NCBI GenBank assembly: GCA_004794785.1
Contig: SJOL01005988.1
Location: 172,760-236,759 of the forward strand
Length of the DNA stretch: 64,000 nucleotides
Source: Opisthorchis felineus
Taxonomy: Eukaryota; Platyhelminthes; Trematoda; Opisthorchiida; Opisthorchiidae
Direction of reading: 5' to 3'
Shown here: in pieces, positions 13,500-27,600 of the stretch
Layout: every line of letters begins with the position of its first letter
How positions within the stretch are numbered: the stretch's first letter is position 1
The notes under the pieces: model-generated
Databases searched by the model: none
Told to the model about the DNA's origin: nothing
What the model saw: the letters and a program-made list of their open reading frames with translations, nothing else
Made by a program: the position numbers and the translations under genes

Positions 13500-15411
13500 C
13501 TTCTCTCCGTAAACTACTTTTACGTAGACTGAAAAAACATCGCCCACGGTTCGACAGTCACTTCGTTAAACAAACCAGTGCAGTTCGTAAAACTGTTATT
13601 CATGAAATGGCCGCCTCTACCGCAGTGTTTTCGGAATGGCCTTAAACTCCAAGAAGTGGTGCGTAGTGGCAGTCCAAAAAAACAATGAAAACATATCGTA
13701 CAATAGGGTGCGGACACAATAAAATCCCAAACGAATTGAAAAACACGAGGAACTCAACCGTAAAGCTGAACGACAGTTCACGCTGTTGAACTGCTCCACA
13801 CAAACCTAACTGGTCCGTTAAACGGGTATATGCTGGAAAGGACTGTTTCACAGGAAGCAGACACAAAACGCGTGACCGCCGGGGTAATCACGTGGCCATT
13901 CCACTACCGTCTTGGGTGCGTAACCTAACGGATGGCATAGCAAAGACAGCAGACTGAACAATAATACGCACAACAACAACAATACGTACCAACACTGGGC
14001 AGACGAATGGACTTTCTGCAAAACATCGCTTCCGCTTGTTGTTGTTTGATGTATTCCAATAAGTACCAGTAAAATTACCATGTCCGGTTTAGTGTCACGT
14101 TACCCGTAGGAGACGAAACAAATGAGCTTTTTTCATGGTGCTAAGTAAGGCTAGAGGACTAGACAAGACAGCCGGTGTCAGATATAAGTTGTGAGACGAA
14201 CCGTATTCTTTTGAATGTGTAGCAGGTCGTTAGTTGGACAGACGGTATACCCATACACAAAGGGTATATTTCTGGTGAGAACAGGGAAGGCTCTCATTTA
14301 ATGTTGCCATACAGTTTAGGATTGTGATTCAAAAGAGCGAAAATAACCATTGTGCGACGCAACTACTTTCACGCAAAATAAAACTGCATTGCTCAAGGGC
14401 AACCAGTGCTTTCAGAGCAGCCTCAACCAGCGAATTCCGTCACGAGGCACCGGAAGCAAAGGTAATTGGCTCGAATAAGCAAACATCAGTCGCTCTTTCC
14501 AGACGCGACAGTGCCCAGATTTACATTGGCGTCCATACTATCCAGCGGATTACTCCAAAAAAGTGGGTACCACAAAGAGATCGAAACTGGCCGGAGTACC
14601 GAAACAAGGTTGACAGCACGCAGTTCATGATGGTGGAAAGGCAGCTTTTGGAATCCCGTTTTCTGACCAGATGCACAAAGACAGACAAAAGAACGGCAGA
14701 AACAAACCACTGGTATTTGGGCAAGTGGAACGACAGAACAGACGGGTTCAGTAAAGTAGAAGCTGAGGCACAGTGAAATCGAAAGAGATGTGGTAGAAAC
14801 GGTATGCAGGAAAAGGATAATGCATACAGGAACCAACCGAGTAAATGAACAAGTATCGGAGAAACGGGGAGATAGAGTAGCTCAAGGGTGACAAAAATCC
14901 CGTTACCACCTTCCACAAAGATGTGCCTATTAGCTATTCGGGAAATTAATATGATAGCAAAAATATGTCGATTAAATTTGGAATTGTAAATACTACGTAC
15001 AGATCATGTGGAAAATGTCCAGTCCACCAATGGATCGACAAAAATACATCATAATGCTTTTTTTAAAATGAGTGGTTGATAGAAAAAACATTAACACTGA
15101 ATAGAGAAAGGGCGCAGACCATGCACCCACAGAGGTTTCGGGGGACCTGAGACATAGATGCACAAAAAAGACAGTACGATAGGGTACCACACAGGGTGTG
15201 GGAATGTGGTGACGAATGTACAAGTGTGCTCAAAAATAGCCAGTTCAAATATTGGTTGAAGAAAACGATATACATTTGGACGCATGAAGCAGATGGGGTC
15301 ATATACAATGAGAATAATGAAGGGATCAGTGCGACATCCATTACCCAACAACAAATATTGGAAAAAGGCTCCGAAGTTAAACTTTGGGAGGAGTACCACG
15401 AAGAATGAAGC
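13500..15411 (-). other. Minus-strand pyrimidine-rich tract downstream of DPF stop
   Basis: From about 13.5 to 15.4 kb the minus strand is T/C-rich and purine-poor, most strongly next to the DPF stop. It may be the DPF 3' UTR and downstream region. Minus frames at 13848-14081, 14486-14836 and 14521-14916 translate to Leu/Ser/Phe/Cys-rich strings expected from such composition and show no domain. No convincing AATAAA was found. Confidence 0.4.
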
Positions 15412-15696
15412 CTAGCTGGTTCCCGAGGAGTGGACGTTATTGGCCATGGAGATCAGCGGAAGCATAGAATACTTGTCACCAGAATGACCAACGGTTTTCG
15501 AAGGTGAACGATTAATACCGTCCTCCAGTTTAGAGCTTGTGGCCAAGCCAGAATTCTGGTAGGAGGCAGCCGCATCCCGGAAGTGATCGACGCACAGCTT
15601 GCAACTCCAACTGCCTTCGGGAGGCTCGGACAAGGGAGGAGTGAGACAATACATGTGGTAGCCACGATCACAATCGTCGCAGAAAAGCATTTGTTC
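15412..15696 (-). CDS. DPF: DPF exon 6: PHD finger 2, C-terminal tail and stop
   Basis: The acceptor is TTTCTTTTCTGCAG|GAACAA, followed by [18 protein letters not shown] and later WSCKLC, which supplies the remaining PHD2 ligands (C303, C306, H311, C314, C329, C332). After PHD2 comes a tail of about 59 residues rich in Ser, Asn and Gly, ending NNVHSSGTS and a stop. Vertebrate d4 proteins end only 10-20 residues after PHD2, so the tail is longer than usual. The open frame extends upstream to a Met at 15738, but those 14 residues are intron. No clear AATAAA was found in the pyrimidine-rich sequence just downstream. Confidence 0.93.
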   Translation of the reverse strand, partial: EQMLFCDDCDRGYHMYCLTPPLSEPPEGSWSCKLCVDHFRDAAASYQNSGLATSSKLEDGINRSPSKTVGHSGDKYSMLPLISMANNVHSSGTS

Positions 15697-18600
15697 CTGC
15701 AGAAAAGAAAGGCGTTTTTGCTCAGATGTGCAATTCATACCTGTTCAGGGCAAGCGAACCTAGATAAGTGCCAGATGAGAAATTCCAAACAAATAACCAA
15801 GTTATAACAGTATCCTAGATAATAAAAAAATATACTCCCACATTGTACGAGTGTCCACAGTCCCTGTAACCTGAATCTAGTAACGAAGCACCTTAAGGGT
15901 TCGGGGAACAAATGGTAGGTGGTGAAGGGAAAACTGGAACGATGGATTAGCAGCAAAAGGGTTTACGTATGTTGAAAATGTCACATTGGATGACAGGACA
16001 GTATCGGTGGTAAGGATCTCACATCATGGTATCATAAAAAAATCGTTCAGCTGTAAAACCCTTTCGGTGCGTAGCTGCCACGCCACCCGAAGGGAGCACG
16101 AGGGCTGGGATGCTGCCAGGTTACCCAAGCCTAGACACGACATAGTATCATACATGAAGTTGTGCGTAAACGTGATTGCAAGAATACTACTGCGAGAAGT
16201 TAGACTGCTGTCCAGATATTACAGCGTCCTCTCGGTTAGTGGGACGTCTAGTAAATTTGAATTCTACAGCAGAAAATACAAGGGGTAAGTAGATGTAGGG
16301 TAGAAGAAAAAGAGTAAGAAGGAGCATGGATCGGAAAAGTGGGTACGTCTGTTGCGGAATCGATTATATATCAACATAAGCATACGATGAATTAGTACAT
16401 TGCTTTACTGTGACTTGTAAGAGGATGAATTAGGTTATGGATATCGTACTCAGTAATATAATAGGACATTATGCGGACGCAGCAACGGCAGTGTCTCCAG
16501 ATATAATAGACGTTTTTGGAGAAGCATTGTGATATGGATGGGTCGGAGGCGTGGGGCATGACGGATACGCAAAAATGCTTGATCACAACGATACTACGAG
16601 TCTGGTGAACAGAATCAAAGCTTATATCTAGGAACCGATAAGACTAATTTAAATAGTGGTTAGGCGGCATGACAATAAAGACATAAGCCAGACTTAGTTC
16701 GTCAAAACTGAAAGATTACCAGCCGGCCGCGGTTCAAGTCAGTTTACCGGGATCTGTATACCGAAGGGGCAGAGGTCCTAGTTACTATTGTTTTCGTTCG
16801 GCGATGCCATGAACACAAAGACTATAGCTACACATGCGATGTCATGACCATATAGGTTTAGTTTCGACGGAGTGAGGTTTCAAGGATGTTGTGGTCATTA
16901 AAACGTTTTCTGTGGAGGTGACTGCTGCTGGTAATTTGTAAAGAAGTTTTTAGGGCTGAATTTCTGATGAATATATAAGGACGCAGGCATGTGCTACGGG
17001 TTTAGCACTATTGTAGCATTCGTTTTGTGATACAGTAGGTTAAAACGGTTTGTTCCTACACCCAAAGACTGGAAAAACAGAAGTGTCATTATTCGTGGAC
17101 ACCGTGAACACCAATTCTGTGCACTAGATTCGGCCAACTTCGAATCCGAAATGCGTTTAGGGTAAGGGTTACCGGTTATATGGAATAAGTTCACCATATT
17201 TTCCCACATATTCTTGTCAATGTGTGGGAGATCTGTTAAGGATTAGTTAAAATAGGCACGAAAATTCACACAGATAAACTGAATTAAGGAGCTTTCGGCG
17301 ATCTTAGATATCTCCTAATGTTCGTTACTTGTTGCCTCACTTCCGGTTCACTCCGCAACAAAATCGTGAAAAGCTATTTCTGATTCATCGTAATAAATGA
17401 AGAGAAATTACACACTGGCCTATTTATGGTTGACTTATACCAAGGGTGTTCCTTTACCACCACAGCTGTTATTTCGGATTTGCAAATTCGACTACACTAG
17501 GCTCACTGTAGAGGGTCTTGCCCAGGTATGTTGATTTCGACCGCAATGTTGGTAGCAGGATCCACTTTCTTCCGGTCGGTCCGGTGTTCGTACAGGAAGA
17601 TCGATGCTACACACACTAGCGCATAACTTGACAGAACTACCAAACAAATTTAAGGGTTCGGTTATGTTCTTCCAAAATTGTTATGGAGCAGTGAACGCCG
17701 TTAGTTAAGCAGCGGATGACATGAGGCCACAAGTAAGTTGATGGTATCACGAAACAACACAAACCGGTTAGTTCGGCTAACCAGAATTTGACAGCTAGCA
17801 CAACTTCGGACTAATTACTTTAATAGTTGACGGAGATTCAGTTCATTGCTGTCAGCCAAGCTCATGGCTGAGGCTAGGCAGCCATATTTGGTGTTCATTG
17901 CTTACTCATGAGTCGAACAACTTTTCTTCCGAGCAAAAGTACTTCTATGTCGCATAACGAGTTGTCCAGGATTTTTAAGGGCTACCTAAATAGCCGGATC
18001 TTAGTAGTTTCATGGACGATGGGATCGTTATTTGCTAGTCTTGGTCAGGATGTGCCCAGTAAATTAAACAAGTTCGCAGCGTCAATTGAGTGCACATCCG
18101 CGAGATAATTTGAAAGAAACGCTGTATTTGCGATGTTATTCGAGTCCAAGGAAGGCGAACCGAAGATTCAGTCTGCTGATAATAGCCCACGTTTTCGCTA
18201 TACCTCAAGTCCCCTTAAGATTATAATTTTCCCATCGGCAGTGTGATAAGCGATAAGTGTGATAAGTACCATAAAATTCAATCACACAATGGCAATCAGA
18301 GCTCGCCGCCACTGTCGTATTATTGTGGAATACTTATTATCCACCTGAACTTTACGCACAACAGTTCTGGATTCAAAGGCGGGCCTCTGTGCTTAGCTAC
18401 TGAAAATGACAAGCGCATTTTTGCGAACATTAACTGTTTGTGTGTGAACAGGTTTTTGAAACCAAAGTATAGTCTGCGGTCAATACATGGTGCAGGTTGA
18501 CCTTAGTTACTCCGCTTGCTTTACAGATTAAGTCGAACAGTAGACAGCTCTTCTCTGTTCAGATTGGACAGCGGATTTCCTCTGGAGACCAACCTCAGAG

Positions 18601-21600
18601 GAGACCCTTCTTTAAAAGGTTACGACGCGTAAAAGAGACCGGAAGGGATTGGCCTTAGTCGGCTCATTCAAGTTAGGATCATTATAATACGTTTCGGTAC
18701 CACTGGATTAAGAGCCATAAAGTGAAAAGAGACGATGCCTCTATGTTCACTAGTCTGTATTTGAACCTCCATCTATGCCAAGCGGCCAGTTGGCCACACG
18801 CACACACAATCATCTGTAACCCCAAAAGTACTACTGATACCATTGTAGTGTGGCAGACAAAAGACCAAACATCTCTCTCCATGGATGAGGTTGTCATTCG
18901 GTATTTTCCGTCAGTCAAACAAAAGCTGGAAATTTCGCATCATGGCATACACTGTAGACCCAACATACAAACTGGAAACAAAGATATGGACCCCAACTCA
19001 GTTCGCAAATAAATGCACAATCCCATCTACGTGCAATTTGGTGTCCACTTACTAGATAAGATCGATGGAAACCCGGGAACTAAGCTCGAAGAAAGGCGAA
19101 AACCGCGATGAGCTGTCGAAGAGTTGTCAACAACCATATGGTGGTATTATGTCAAGAAAAACACTTCGACATGGTGAAGATTGTCCTTACTGAAAGATGA
19201 GACTGCTTTCATGCAATTCATTCGGTTGAAGAGCATCCTAAACGAGAGATTCAGATGATATTATGTTGACGTTCTAGTCAACACTAATTTATATAAATCC
19301 ACTTAGGTAAAACCCGGCATTCAAGTGGGAAAAAGGTTGATTGAAACTCGAAGATTACGCTCACATGTTGAGTCCCAAGAAGGGTGAATCCGGTTGTGAA
19401 CTGTAGGAGTTTCCGTAAGGAGGAGAGTCACGTCAAGATAATCTTCATATGTTCACACCGCGGAGAGGTTGATTTGAGTAAACAAATACAGAGCTAGTAA
19501 CCTGCATTTTCTATCTGTATTTCGTTGCTCACTGCACTTTGGCTTATGAGGTCTCCTCTTTTATACTTACATAAATTGTTGTGTACTGTACATTCGGAAA
19601 GTCAACCCTACACCGATTCCATTGCGTGTTCACTGCATCTGGTTTACGGATATATCGAAACGGTTTCCGCAACCTGGTGGCTAGTCAAACGAGTGCCGTA
19701 CAATAATTCCTACGGGGCTATAGAACTCACATGTTACACTCAAATGACCCACGATACCTCGAGCACAGCAACGTCTTTGTAGCCCTCATAGGTCCAATGC
19801 ACCACAGCACCATTCATGCGTTTCGAAACAGAGATAAGCGAACGTGCGCAGGTCACCTATGGGTTCCGGCTGACAAAGTACCCTAACGATACGGCCTTTT
19901 TCGGGCTGCAATCAAAGTACGCCGTTCGTGCTAGAGTCGGATTCAGATTTGACCCGAAATCTTCGACCGAACTAAGAGGTGCATCTGCGTCACAAAATAG
20001 CTAGCTGATACTCAACTTCACCTAACCATCAGTGGAGTCGAAACGACTCAACAAGAAGGTAGTTACATTGACCACCTTGTTTACAATAAGGGGCTGGTAG
20101 AAACAGTTAGAGAGCCAATCCGAACCGTCTCCAAGTATTTGAGACTGAAGCTGAATCAAAACAGAGAACGTACGTCATTTTCTGAGGTCCCACACAACCA
20201 ACATGTCTTGCACTCGATGCACTGCCATCGATAGGTTCGAACAGATGAAACCATGTTTGCGGTAAACTGTAGACAGGTGAAGTGGGCACATCTACCGCAG
20301 TCGGAGCAACGAAGCATATCCTCGGGTTGACCTGTTTTTTTGTTTAGTCGTGCATCACCCAGGCAAAAGTCGCAAGCGTACTCCGTATCCGATGTGTTTG
20401 ACGTAGACCATTTTCCACCGCCAGCCTCTACGACTTAAAGAGAATTGATGGGGATCGGAAATGAAATGAACAGTTGTAGAGACAGCCAAACAGGACAAAG
20501 TGATGGTTTGAAAAAGGCAAGACAAGCACACCAAAGAGAAAAGATTTGGAAAGTTGTTTTAAGAACTTAACAGAACGACGGGCCCAACAGGTGCATTAGC
20601 GTTTCTAAGTAAAACGCCATTCAGTACGACCAAATCCACACGCCTCTTGACGAAGTCAGTGTTTGGAGGAACCATAGATTCTGCCCACTAAAAAACCATT
20701 AACATTTTCCGATATGCGCATATAAAGAACATCATAACCTTCAAGCGAGAAGTGCAAGTACAAACTGTACGGACGCATACTTAGCCGGCTGCGTGTTTCC
20801 GTTCATTCTATCCGTACTTGGAGTTTGCATTTCAAAATTCAGTAATCCCCTCCTATTTATATCCATTTATATGCTTTCAAATTGCCCAGCTCAGCGAACA
20901 AACCAACGACAATTTATACCCATAATAACAAATCACGCATAATTTCATCGGTCCGTGTAAGTGCACGTGTGAAATTCGAAGTATCCAAAGCCGTGAGATG
21001 GCAAAAAATCACTTGTGAATTAGCTCCTGTAAAAAGTTAGCAGTGAGCACCGCACAAATCCCAGAAGAGATTCGCAATATTTTCGTTGATGATGAAATAT
21101 GGCAGACTTCGGCGGTATGTAGAGGTTGGGATATCACAAATGTGAACAGGTGAGGGCCCAAAAAGTGGTAAAGAAATGGATAACATATGTGAGGAGGCCG
21201 AAACGGCGGAAAGCGACGTTATCAAGCAAAACATGCGGATTATCAAGAATACACCGAATTTAGAAGTAAGTGTGTGGTTAGCGATAATCGGCTGAAAAAC
21301 GCACATCTGCTAACATTGTTGTGTTCATCCAGCATCCCGCGTGTAGGTCAACGACAGAAGCCCTTGGTTACGCAGAACAGAGCCTAGCTATAAGTTGATA
21401 GAATGTCGTGCATATTCATAGTCGGAAGTCTACCAAAAAATAAAGGTATTTAGGGGTCCCATTACAGATCACGAGGGAATAATCAAAGAACAGCTACACG
21501 GCTGTATTCGGCGCAATCAATTCTTAGTTCGTACTAGTGTTGGTAAGGTTTTGAAGTGGATTTCACCCTGTAAAGCTATGTCACCCGAAAAGCGAAAAGA

Positions 21601-24600
21601 CTTAGTGTGTGCGATTTTACCAGAGTTAATAAATATCCTCCATTTTCTCAGACAGCCCACTACATAGGATCATGGTATTCGACACAACTCCCGTGCAACA
21701 CGATGGAGGAACATGGAGGAGTTCAGCTACTGCCTAGACAGGAGCAGTCGAGATGTCGGGCTTGGTTTCAAACCAACTACCCTCCGGTTGGTAGTTTCGA
21801 GCTTTAAGCACTGAGCTATCTGGAGCCCAGTAGCTGGATGACTGAGTCAGTTACTAGACTATATGCAGTAGTTCCCTCAACAATTATTGTTCTTTGAGGT
21901 CGCTAGCTTCGGTAACTACTATGGGATATTGCATGGCGGTGGATGGGATTCCACTTAGGGCGCTTTTTCAAAGTGATTTTTCACTAGTTAGGCAAATAAT
22001 CGAATAGCCTATTTAGCTACACACAAAAAGTGAACAAGCATCTAACGAGTTTGTCCGATAAAAGTGGGTTCCGTACATGGTCCTCAGAAAGCAGTAGCAC
22101 TTATGACTATCGGCCCAAATGAGCCAACAGATTGCCTCTTACACGTATCTTCGGTTGAAGGGCATCACGATTGAGGCTTCGGTGTAATCTCCCGTTCATA
22201 ATAAATAATACGCGAGTGAGTGGCGTACATAGCGTCAGTGACTGAATGACACATGGGTCCGTTACGGGCGTTAGTCACGGAAAGCGCATTACACCAAAGG
22301 AAGCGATGTGTCAAAGCCGTACATATTCGGCTAAGACAGTTGAGCGACTCATCTCGGAAACATGCAATAGAGACAGCAGCGAACGGTACACTTCTCACCA
22401 GTTGAAACAGTGCTATAACAGCTTATATGTGATCTGAGGAGTCGAAGGCTCCGTTCGAACATACATTACACGCAACAGGTGGGAAATAATCCTCAGACCA
22501 TTCGCTCAGCCAAGAGGCCTCCTGACAAGCAAGCTACAGTGGAGCCAAGCAACGGAATCTCAAAGATCTGTGACGAAACCCTGTACAAATATTCCAAAGG
22601 CAAGCTCTTCCAAGAGTTAACAAGGACGGTAAGGAGAGCTCAACATCCTCTGTGGTTATGTGAAACGCAACTACTTAATGTTACACAGGAAACAATAGAT
22701 GATGTAGAATCAATCGTTTTGTCAGTGTAACGGCTACCCGACTGCTCAGCACCAAATGAAATGTTCCTAGATATCGAATGGACTAAACGTTAAACTCGAA
22801 ACACACCAGCGAACACTGCAAACTCGCAGACATGCATGTACTTGGCGTCCCAAAGCTTGAGTATCCACGTCGAAATACAAAACGGATGGCACTTTGTAGT
22901 AGTACACCAGCCCTCAAACTTAGTTGACGAAATGGACAACTCTCTACCATACGCCCTTCATCCCTTATTGCGTAGATGATTCATTCATGGTCAAACTATA
23001 GGAGACCTTTACGCCCCCACTCTTAGACAACCCTTCCGCCATGCGTACGTTTTAAAGCTCTATTGTGACATCTAATCAGTGGCCACTCACGACATAACCA
23101 TGTTGAAAAACCCACCAACTCGGCGCCAGAAAATGTCTTCTATACCAGGTCCAATTTTAACTAGCAAGAAGCTAATGATTGATGGTATTCTGACCCAACC
23201 TTCTCTTAGAGCGACCGCGTGGTGTGCGAACTCAGATAAACGTGTTGTGCATCCTGTCCAACCAAAACACGAATAGACTCGTACAGTACACGCTCCACCT
23301 CCTAGTGGATCTAACTAGAAGCGGCACGGCAAGAGTTCAGAAGAAACAACACCGGAAAGTGATGGTCAGAAGGGATTCCATGTGGCCATCATACAAATGG
23401 TTCTATCAACTCTGTTCTTTGTAAACAGCGTACACGACTGGTCCTCAAAAACAAGGCCTCATATTCGGAGACCTACAAATAGGTTCTGTGAGAATCGCAC
23501 GCTACTCTGTGAGCATTTCAGAGGATTGTCGAGCAAAACCTGGAATTCCACTTCTAGTCAAGATACACGAACTGACAGTGACATTAAATAATGCAGTAGA
23601 ATCTACAAGACAACAACACATTTCTGTAGTCTACGCTGCAATGGTGTCTCATGAGATATGCGCACAAATTACTTCATAAGCTATCTGGAGGAAGATGCAT
23701 TCATTTCAGCCGGGGAGTTCTAGTGATGTGGGCAACCTAAGTCTCATATGCCGACCCGACTTCTGGCTCATTCCGTTCAGCGTAGCCTACTTGGGAATTC
23801 AGTTTCCACAATGCAGAAACAGGGAATCATGGCGTCGGTATTCAAGTCAGATGACAACCACTAACTATCAACCTGAAATCCTTTTGCCGGCCACCTTCAC
23901 AGAGGTCATAATAGTCGACAGAATTATACATCATCTTCAGTCCTAGCTCCAGAAGAACACGTGTTTGGTTTTAGATTTTCTACTATCCAACCTGGAAGGG
24001 TAATATTTATGACACAGTGAAGTATTTCACGAAGAGAGTAGTGCGCTGATGGTGAGGTCATTACCTAGCTTCAGTGCACGCTGTCCTGACTGTCCTTGAC
24101 AATGCAATCAAGCTTACTTGCTAGAAACAAATACCACGAGTTAGAGGATTAAGCCAGAGACTGGTCTATGTACACATTATCCCCAAATTCTGCATCGGCC
24201 CAGTGTGGCACACGATGCACCATGATGAAGATGCCGATCGTCATACATTCGTTGGATTTGTCCAAACATCGCCGAACAGACCTGTGCTACAATTCAGTTC
24301 AGTTAGTCATCAAGGAACCAGGGTGTAAAAGTTCAGACCGCCACAGTTTCGGTCATCGCGAACTGGAAGATCAGGGAAAGTATAGCCAGGCAATAGGGGC
24401 GATGGCATAATCAGTGAGTTGATATTGAATCATTCTTCTGGGAAACCGGGTAGTTATGCCCTACAGGAGGTATTTTTGATGCAGGTGCTTTATTGACTAC
24501 GTGGCTGAGCGATATCTGTAAGTGTCACTAGCCCGTGATGAACGGAGTCGCGGAAGCCACTTCCAGGAACGCGGCAGTTTTCAACTCGGCTGTGTTTACT

Positions 24601-27600
24601 TGCTCATACTTTTCATACTTTATTACCAGGCCATAGAATGTCCGTCTTTCTGTCACACCCAATCAGTACCATGCTGAGTTTTGGTTGTGCATGACTAAAC
24701 TTCGCTCAAAAAACTGCTACAATCATCCACTATCACTCCGCAGACTAAAGTTGTGTGGTTGTACAAGAAGTGACAAGCGACTGTGAAGAAGTCTATGATG
24801 GATGACGACAGTGTAGATTCAGCCGTCAATTAGTGCACTGAATTACCGCACTGTTGGTACATTGCGAAGCAATCGGTGGGCGTTAATGTGCATCCGGAAG
24901 AGTAAATATTGCTGCAGGCTAACTCTCTCAGCGTTGTGATTGTCTTGAAATACACTGCGAAATGTAGTGATTGTGTACATACATGGGGTGAATAACGTCC
25001 TTATCACACGCTTCATCTGGCGATTCAACCTACTTAACTGGAGCATGTACTCACACCTAAAGCAGGTTGTCTAAGAGAAGCTTTCGACTAACATCAAGTG
25101 TACGCTCAAAAAAACTCAAGTAGTCCCTATCATCTAGGCGTACTTATCTCACATAAGGACATCAGAAACAGGCAATCATTCCTTTCAACAATAAACACAG
25201 TTAAATAAACTGAACAAACCGACATGGATGCAGATGAGCCCGTTTAAACTACTACAGAGTGTTCGTGCCAAAAACACTACCTTTCCGTGTTCTTCTACGA
25301 CACTTGCCATAGGACGTCTGTGGTTTGCACATATGGGAATTTCGGACAAATGTTCTTGAGGATACGCAGTACAAGCTCTTCGAAATATCCGGCTGTCCGG
25401 AACGACCGTAACAGTTCATCGTGTCAAATTTCCGCTAGGGAAACAGATCGGGTGATTAAATACCACGTCACCAGTTGCAGCATCCCTCAGCTAGTTTCAA
25501 CAAGTAAGTTCGAATTTGCGCAGTACCCCTCCCTAAGAGAAAAGATTCACTTCATAGGATAGCTTTAAGGGAACGGGAACAACCATCTCAAACTAGAACC
25601 TAAGGTGAGACAGTTTGGCTCTTCAGATGCCTGATTTGTTCCCCAGATGACAGCACAATATGAATGCACCACGCTACTGACCCACTAGTCGACAACTACG
25701 CCCAACAATTGATGTCATAAGCACTGGTGGTAGTCTGTCCCAAGCCTTAGGGGGCCGCTCTGGCCGTAAGTGAGCCTAGGATATGCACCCGGCCCTATTG
25801 TTTAGGACAAGTTGCAGCTGCAATATGCATCGGTAGTAACGAAAATGGAACGCAGGGTGGAGCAACACAACTCGAGGTTAATCGAACTCCCATGACCGCT
25901 AGTCTTCTGAGTTCGTTTAAACGACATAAAAAGTAGTCGTTCGATATGAGCTGAGTGGTGAAAGGTGAAGACTATGCATGCCTACCGTATTTACTTGTGC
26001 TTCGGTCAAAAACGCTAAAAAAATGTAAATATGCGGCACGTCCAACCAGGAAAAATGGATTATCTCATTACATGACCGAAACAATTAGATACAATCAAAA
26101 TGGCATTTCTATGGAACAAAAAGCGTAAAATACAACTGCTGAGTCTCCCATCTCACGAGAAGACAACACACCTTGTTCTCACAAGAAGACACCTCCCGAA
26201 GATGTTTCCTCGTGGATGAAGTACACCTTAGAAAGTTCAGGCCTTTCAAGCAATCGCTCCAGACCGGTTCTGTGAGCAGTTGCTCCAAAGCGGTTTTACT
26301 ATACAGGATTGCTCATCTAGCTAATGCAAAAATTCGCGAAATAGTCACTCATTTAAGTGCTGGACGTTAAAAAAGAGTCCAAAATCAAACACAAATTGGC
26401 AAGCAACAGTGCTCTACAGTCCTCGAGGTTACGACCACACAGTTTAGTCCCAAGCGCCACGTGGAAAAATGGAAATAATCAACAAACTTCGGGTCAACAG
26501 CGTCTTCGGGAGTTCAGTACTGCTGCCAGAGAAGCGCCAAGGTCAGACAACACATTAGACCTTTTTATTAGTGACTCAACAAACCTAAAAGAAACGAATT
26601 TACCGGAGCTACTATACGGTACTTCAAACATGTCAAAAACACTTCCAGAATGAATCAAAATGTGAACTACACAAAGCGCTTATCTGCCAATACTTCTTGG
26701 CAGTTGCATCTTTTGGATGAAAAATTAACTCAGTTAATCGGGAGGCAACGACACCGTTTGGAATTAGCCAATCAAAAACTAGAAACACTTTACGCTGGTA
26801 GAGACACAGTGATTGCGAATGCACAATAAATGAGTAGCGAGAAAAACCAAACGTCTGTTTTTGTCACCGGCTGAGGACTTGGTGAGTATGACTTAACTCG
26901 TCTACGGGTAAAGGTTGGATGATCGGTCTCCAGGTTGGTTGTTAAAACGTGTGGCAGTCTGGTACCTAGATAGTCTTACGTCAAAAATGTCGGCTTACTG
27001 CCGAGCTTTTGAGAAAAGGACTGCATAAGGACCGTAAACGTGCTCCTGTAGAGATGTGAATGTTCTGACAGTCTAGCTATGCCCGCACAACGGTGTTTCC
27101 CGTTACCGGAACTAATCACAGGCTGCTAGGTCGGCACGTGGTAACAGCAGATGGATCGCCTTATTTACTGAACAAAGCGTGGCGGATAAGAGAAAACAAG
27201 CTACTAAAGACGCTTTTATTCATTTTTTTTCTTTTCCCAGAACTTACGACTTTACTTAAGTCGCAGCCACTTTAGACTCGACATCTGCGTGCCTGATAGT
27301 ACCCTACAAGTGGAAATCAATCCCCAAGCTCCGACGACCGGTCTGCAGCTACAGTTAATGTTTGAACCCTGCAGCAAACGAGACAGCGGGTTGGCAAAAT
27401 ACAGACATCTGAGAAGTACCTTAGTGGTGACGGTAGACTCAACTCTCGCTTATGATATTCTTCATATGAATGTGCTGCAAAAAGGCCGCCTCAGTTCCAG
27501 TTGATACGATATTCAAACTATCGCAGTATACTTTCTCGGTGGAACACATTACGCATAAGGTTGCTGAGAATTCTTCAATATTTCATCAGGTATCTGAAAT

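Noticed and set aside
13848..14916. Minus frames that look like membrane proteins
   Set aside because: The hydrophobic, Cys/Ser/Leu-rich strings follow from pyrimidine-rich sequence. Three overlapping frames look alike, and no start context or family supports any of them.
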